Source: Clostridiales bacterium UBA4821
Lineage (GTDB): Bacteria > Bacillota > Clostridia > Acetivibrionales > UBA4821
Length of the DNA: 16,856 nucleotides
Assembly: GCA_002402315.1 (NCBI GenBank)
Contig: DHFP01000112.1
Location: 1,805 to 18,660, forward strand
Reading direction: 5' to 3'
The notes under the pieces were generated by a model. The model made no database searches. It saw only the letters and a program-made list of their open reading frames with translations, and was not told the DNA's origin. Position numbers and translations under genes: made by a program. Below are positions 16,137 to 16,856 of the stretch, piece by piece (the stretch's first letter is position 1; each line of letters opens with the position of its first letter).

Positions 16137-16856
16137 TTACTCTTCTCCTTCTAAGGTTAGGGGACGCGGCCATTCGCTCCGCTCAAGGAACGTCCCCTTT
16201 TGAATAGTGGTTGGGGCCAGGTCATTGACATAGGTTAAAGGTTTATTTTCTAGATTTTGTATAGGAGCAAGCCTTTTATTAAAATAGGTATAAAGGATGT
16301 TTGCAATTTCATTGTCCTCCATTGGCGTACCTTCCAATGAATGCTCCTCATATTCAACAACAGTATTGCCGCATTTACCAAGGTATTCTTTTACCTTTAA
16401 GGCTTTGTCGTGAAGATCCTGAACTATATCCTCATACTTTACATTCTTAAGCGCCGTATCTGCAGGCGGTTTATATGTAATAACCGTAAAAAACCGTCTG
16501 GATATTGATTTTCTTCTGAGAGACATATTTTGAACCAGATTAATATAGTCCATCATCATTTCCTTCACTTTTATATTGTTTTCCCGGCTGTAAAACTGTT
16601 TGATACGATTGGTATGGGATGACGTATCAGCCCTTTTGCTTTGCACTACTATCTGCATATCAAACTGGCAGGCCTTTAAAAAAGACTTATACTCCAACAA
16701 TATTGCCCTTTGTTCCTGTATAGATTTCAGCTTAAAATTAACCGGCATGACCTCTATGATTTTGACGTAATCTCCGGTCTTCAACTTCACAATGCCGTCC
16801 CGTATATCCTCAACAGGCACCCATCTCTGGGTTGTCATAAGCGCTGTATTCTCTAT
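16137..16856 (-). CDS. TraC-like domain protein upstream of VirB4 (5' end not in window)
   Basis: A 233-residue frame begins at ATG 16838, but the frame stays open to the window edge (six more codons, I-E-N-T-A-L) and no binding site precedes that ATG, so the true start is probably outside. The protein begins QRWVPVEDIRDGIVKLKTGD, followed by a VNFKLKSIQEQRAILLEY stretch, a CQFDMQIVVQSKRAD stretch and, near 115-122, RFFTVITY. This is the pattern of the small TraC-like N-terminal domain seen just before VirB4-type ATPases in Firmicute and other conjugation clusters; it is thought to act with VirB4 in the secretion complex. The last 20 or so residues (KGTFLERSEWPRP onward) come from a GC-rich hairpin at 16160-16197 and look added. 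The stop abuts the VirB4 start. Family assignment is from remembered motifs. Confidence 0.75.
   Translation of the reverse strand: MENTALMTTQRWVPVEDIRDGIVKLKTGDYVKIIEVMPVNFKLKSIQEQRAILLEYKSFLKACQFDMQIVVQSKRADTSSHTNRIKQFYSRENNIKVKEMMMDYINLVQNMSLRRKSISRRFFTVITYKPPADTALKNVKYEDIVQDLHDKALKVKEYLGKCGNTVVEYEEHSLEGTPMEDNEIANILYTYFNKRLAPIQNLENKPLTYVNDLAPTTIQKGTFLERSEWPRPLTLEGEE
16160..16197 (-). repeat. GC-rich hairpin inside the 3' end of the TraC-like gene (REP-like)
   Basis: A 7-base perfect inverted repeat (ggggacg 16160-16166, cgtcccc 16191-16197) encloses a second pair (gcgg 16166-16169, ccgc 16179-16182). It is clearly richer in GC than the flanks. GGGGACG...CGTCCCC hairpins are a form often seen as dispersed repeats in clostridial genomes (family knowledge, unchecked). 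It lies within coding sequence, specifying the C-terminal tail of the TraC-like protein just before the coupled VirB4 start. Confidence 0.6.

Noticed and set aside
16134..16139. Frameshift or nonsense mutation splitting a single VirB4 gene at the TAAATG junction.
   Set aside because: VirB4 has its own GGAGAAG site and a complete N-terminal domain; a separate small TraC-like gene before VirB4 is a known natural layout.

Overview
All genes in this window read on the minus strand, so the order of transcription runs from the high coordinates down. The AT-rich base composition, strong GGAGG-type ribosome binding sites, S-layer homology (SLH) repeats, Gram-positive style secretion signals and Firmicute-type VirB4/CpaF variants point to a member of the Clostridia. 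The exact genus cannot be read from the sequence.

In transcription order the locus holds: a TraC-like domain protein (16856-16137, open at the window edge); a VirB4-type conjugation ATPase (16136-14166); a 160-base non-coding gap rich in inverted and direct repeats; then a Tad (tight adherence, type IVc pilus) assembly set: CpaE-like ATPase (14005-12680), CpaF/TadA-like ATPase (12686-11367), TadB (11370-10399), TadC (10381-9500), a Flp1-like pilin (9437-9234) and CpaB/RcpC (9203-8493). These are followed by a degenerate receiver-GGDEF protein (8483-7692), a three-SLH cell-wall-bound protein (7679-6306), a 1517-residue secreted protein with Ig-like repeats (6284-1731), two TadE/TadF-like one-helix proteins (1720-1205 and 1192-770), and a VirB2/TrbC-like small membrane pilin (634-290). 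The first 217 bases hold the N-terminal part of a tyrosine recombinase. Most junctions are overlaps of 4-7 nt or gaps under 65 nt, so 16856-290 is probably one long operon. The two larger gaps (14006-14165 and 635-769) both contain inverted repeats. No convincing promoter or intrinsic terminator was found.

The notable point is the mixture. One operon carries the type IV secretion hallmark VirB4 with a VirB2-like pilin, a nearly full Tad platform with its own Flp-type pilin and TadE-like minor pilins, and a large putative surface adhesin with an SLH protein that could hold it in the S-layer. My working inference is a hybrid surface appendage or conjugation/adhesion machine carried on, or derived from, an integrative element. 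A prepilin peptidase, relaxase, VirD4 coupling protein, VirB6/VirB8 homologue and cell-wall hydrolase are not in the window and may lie upstream of it. All functional statements rest on reading motifs by eye; no database search was possible.
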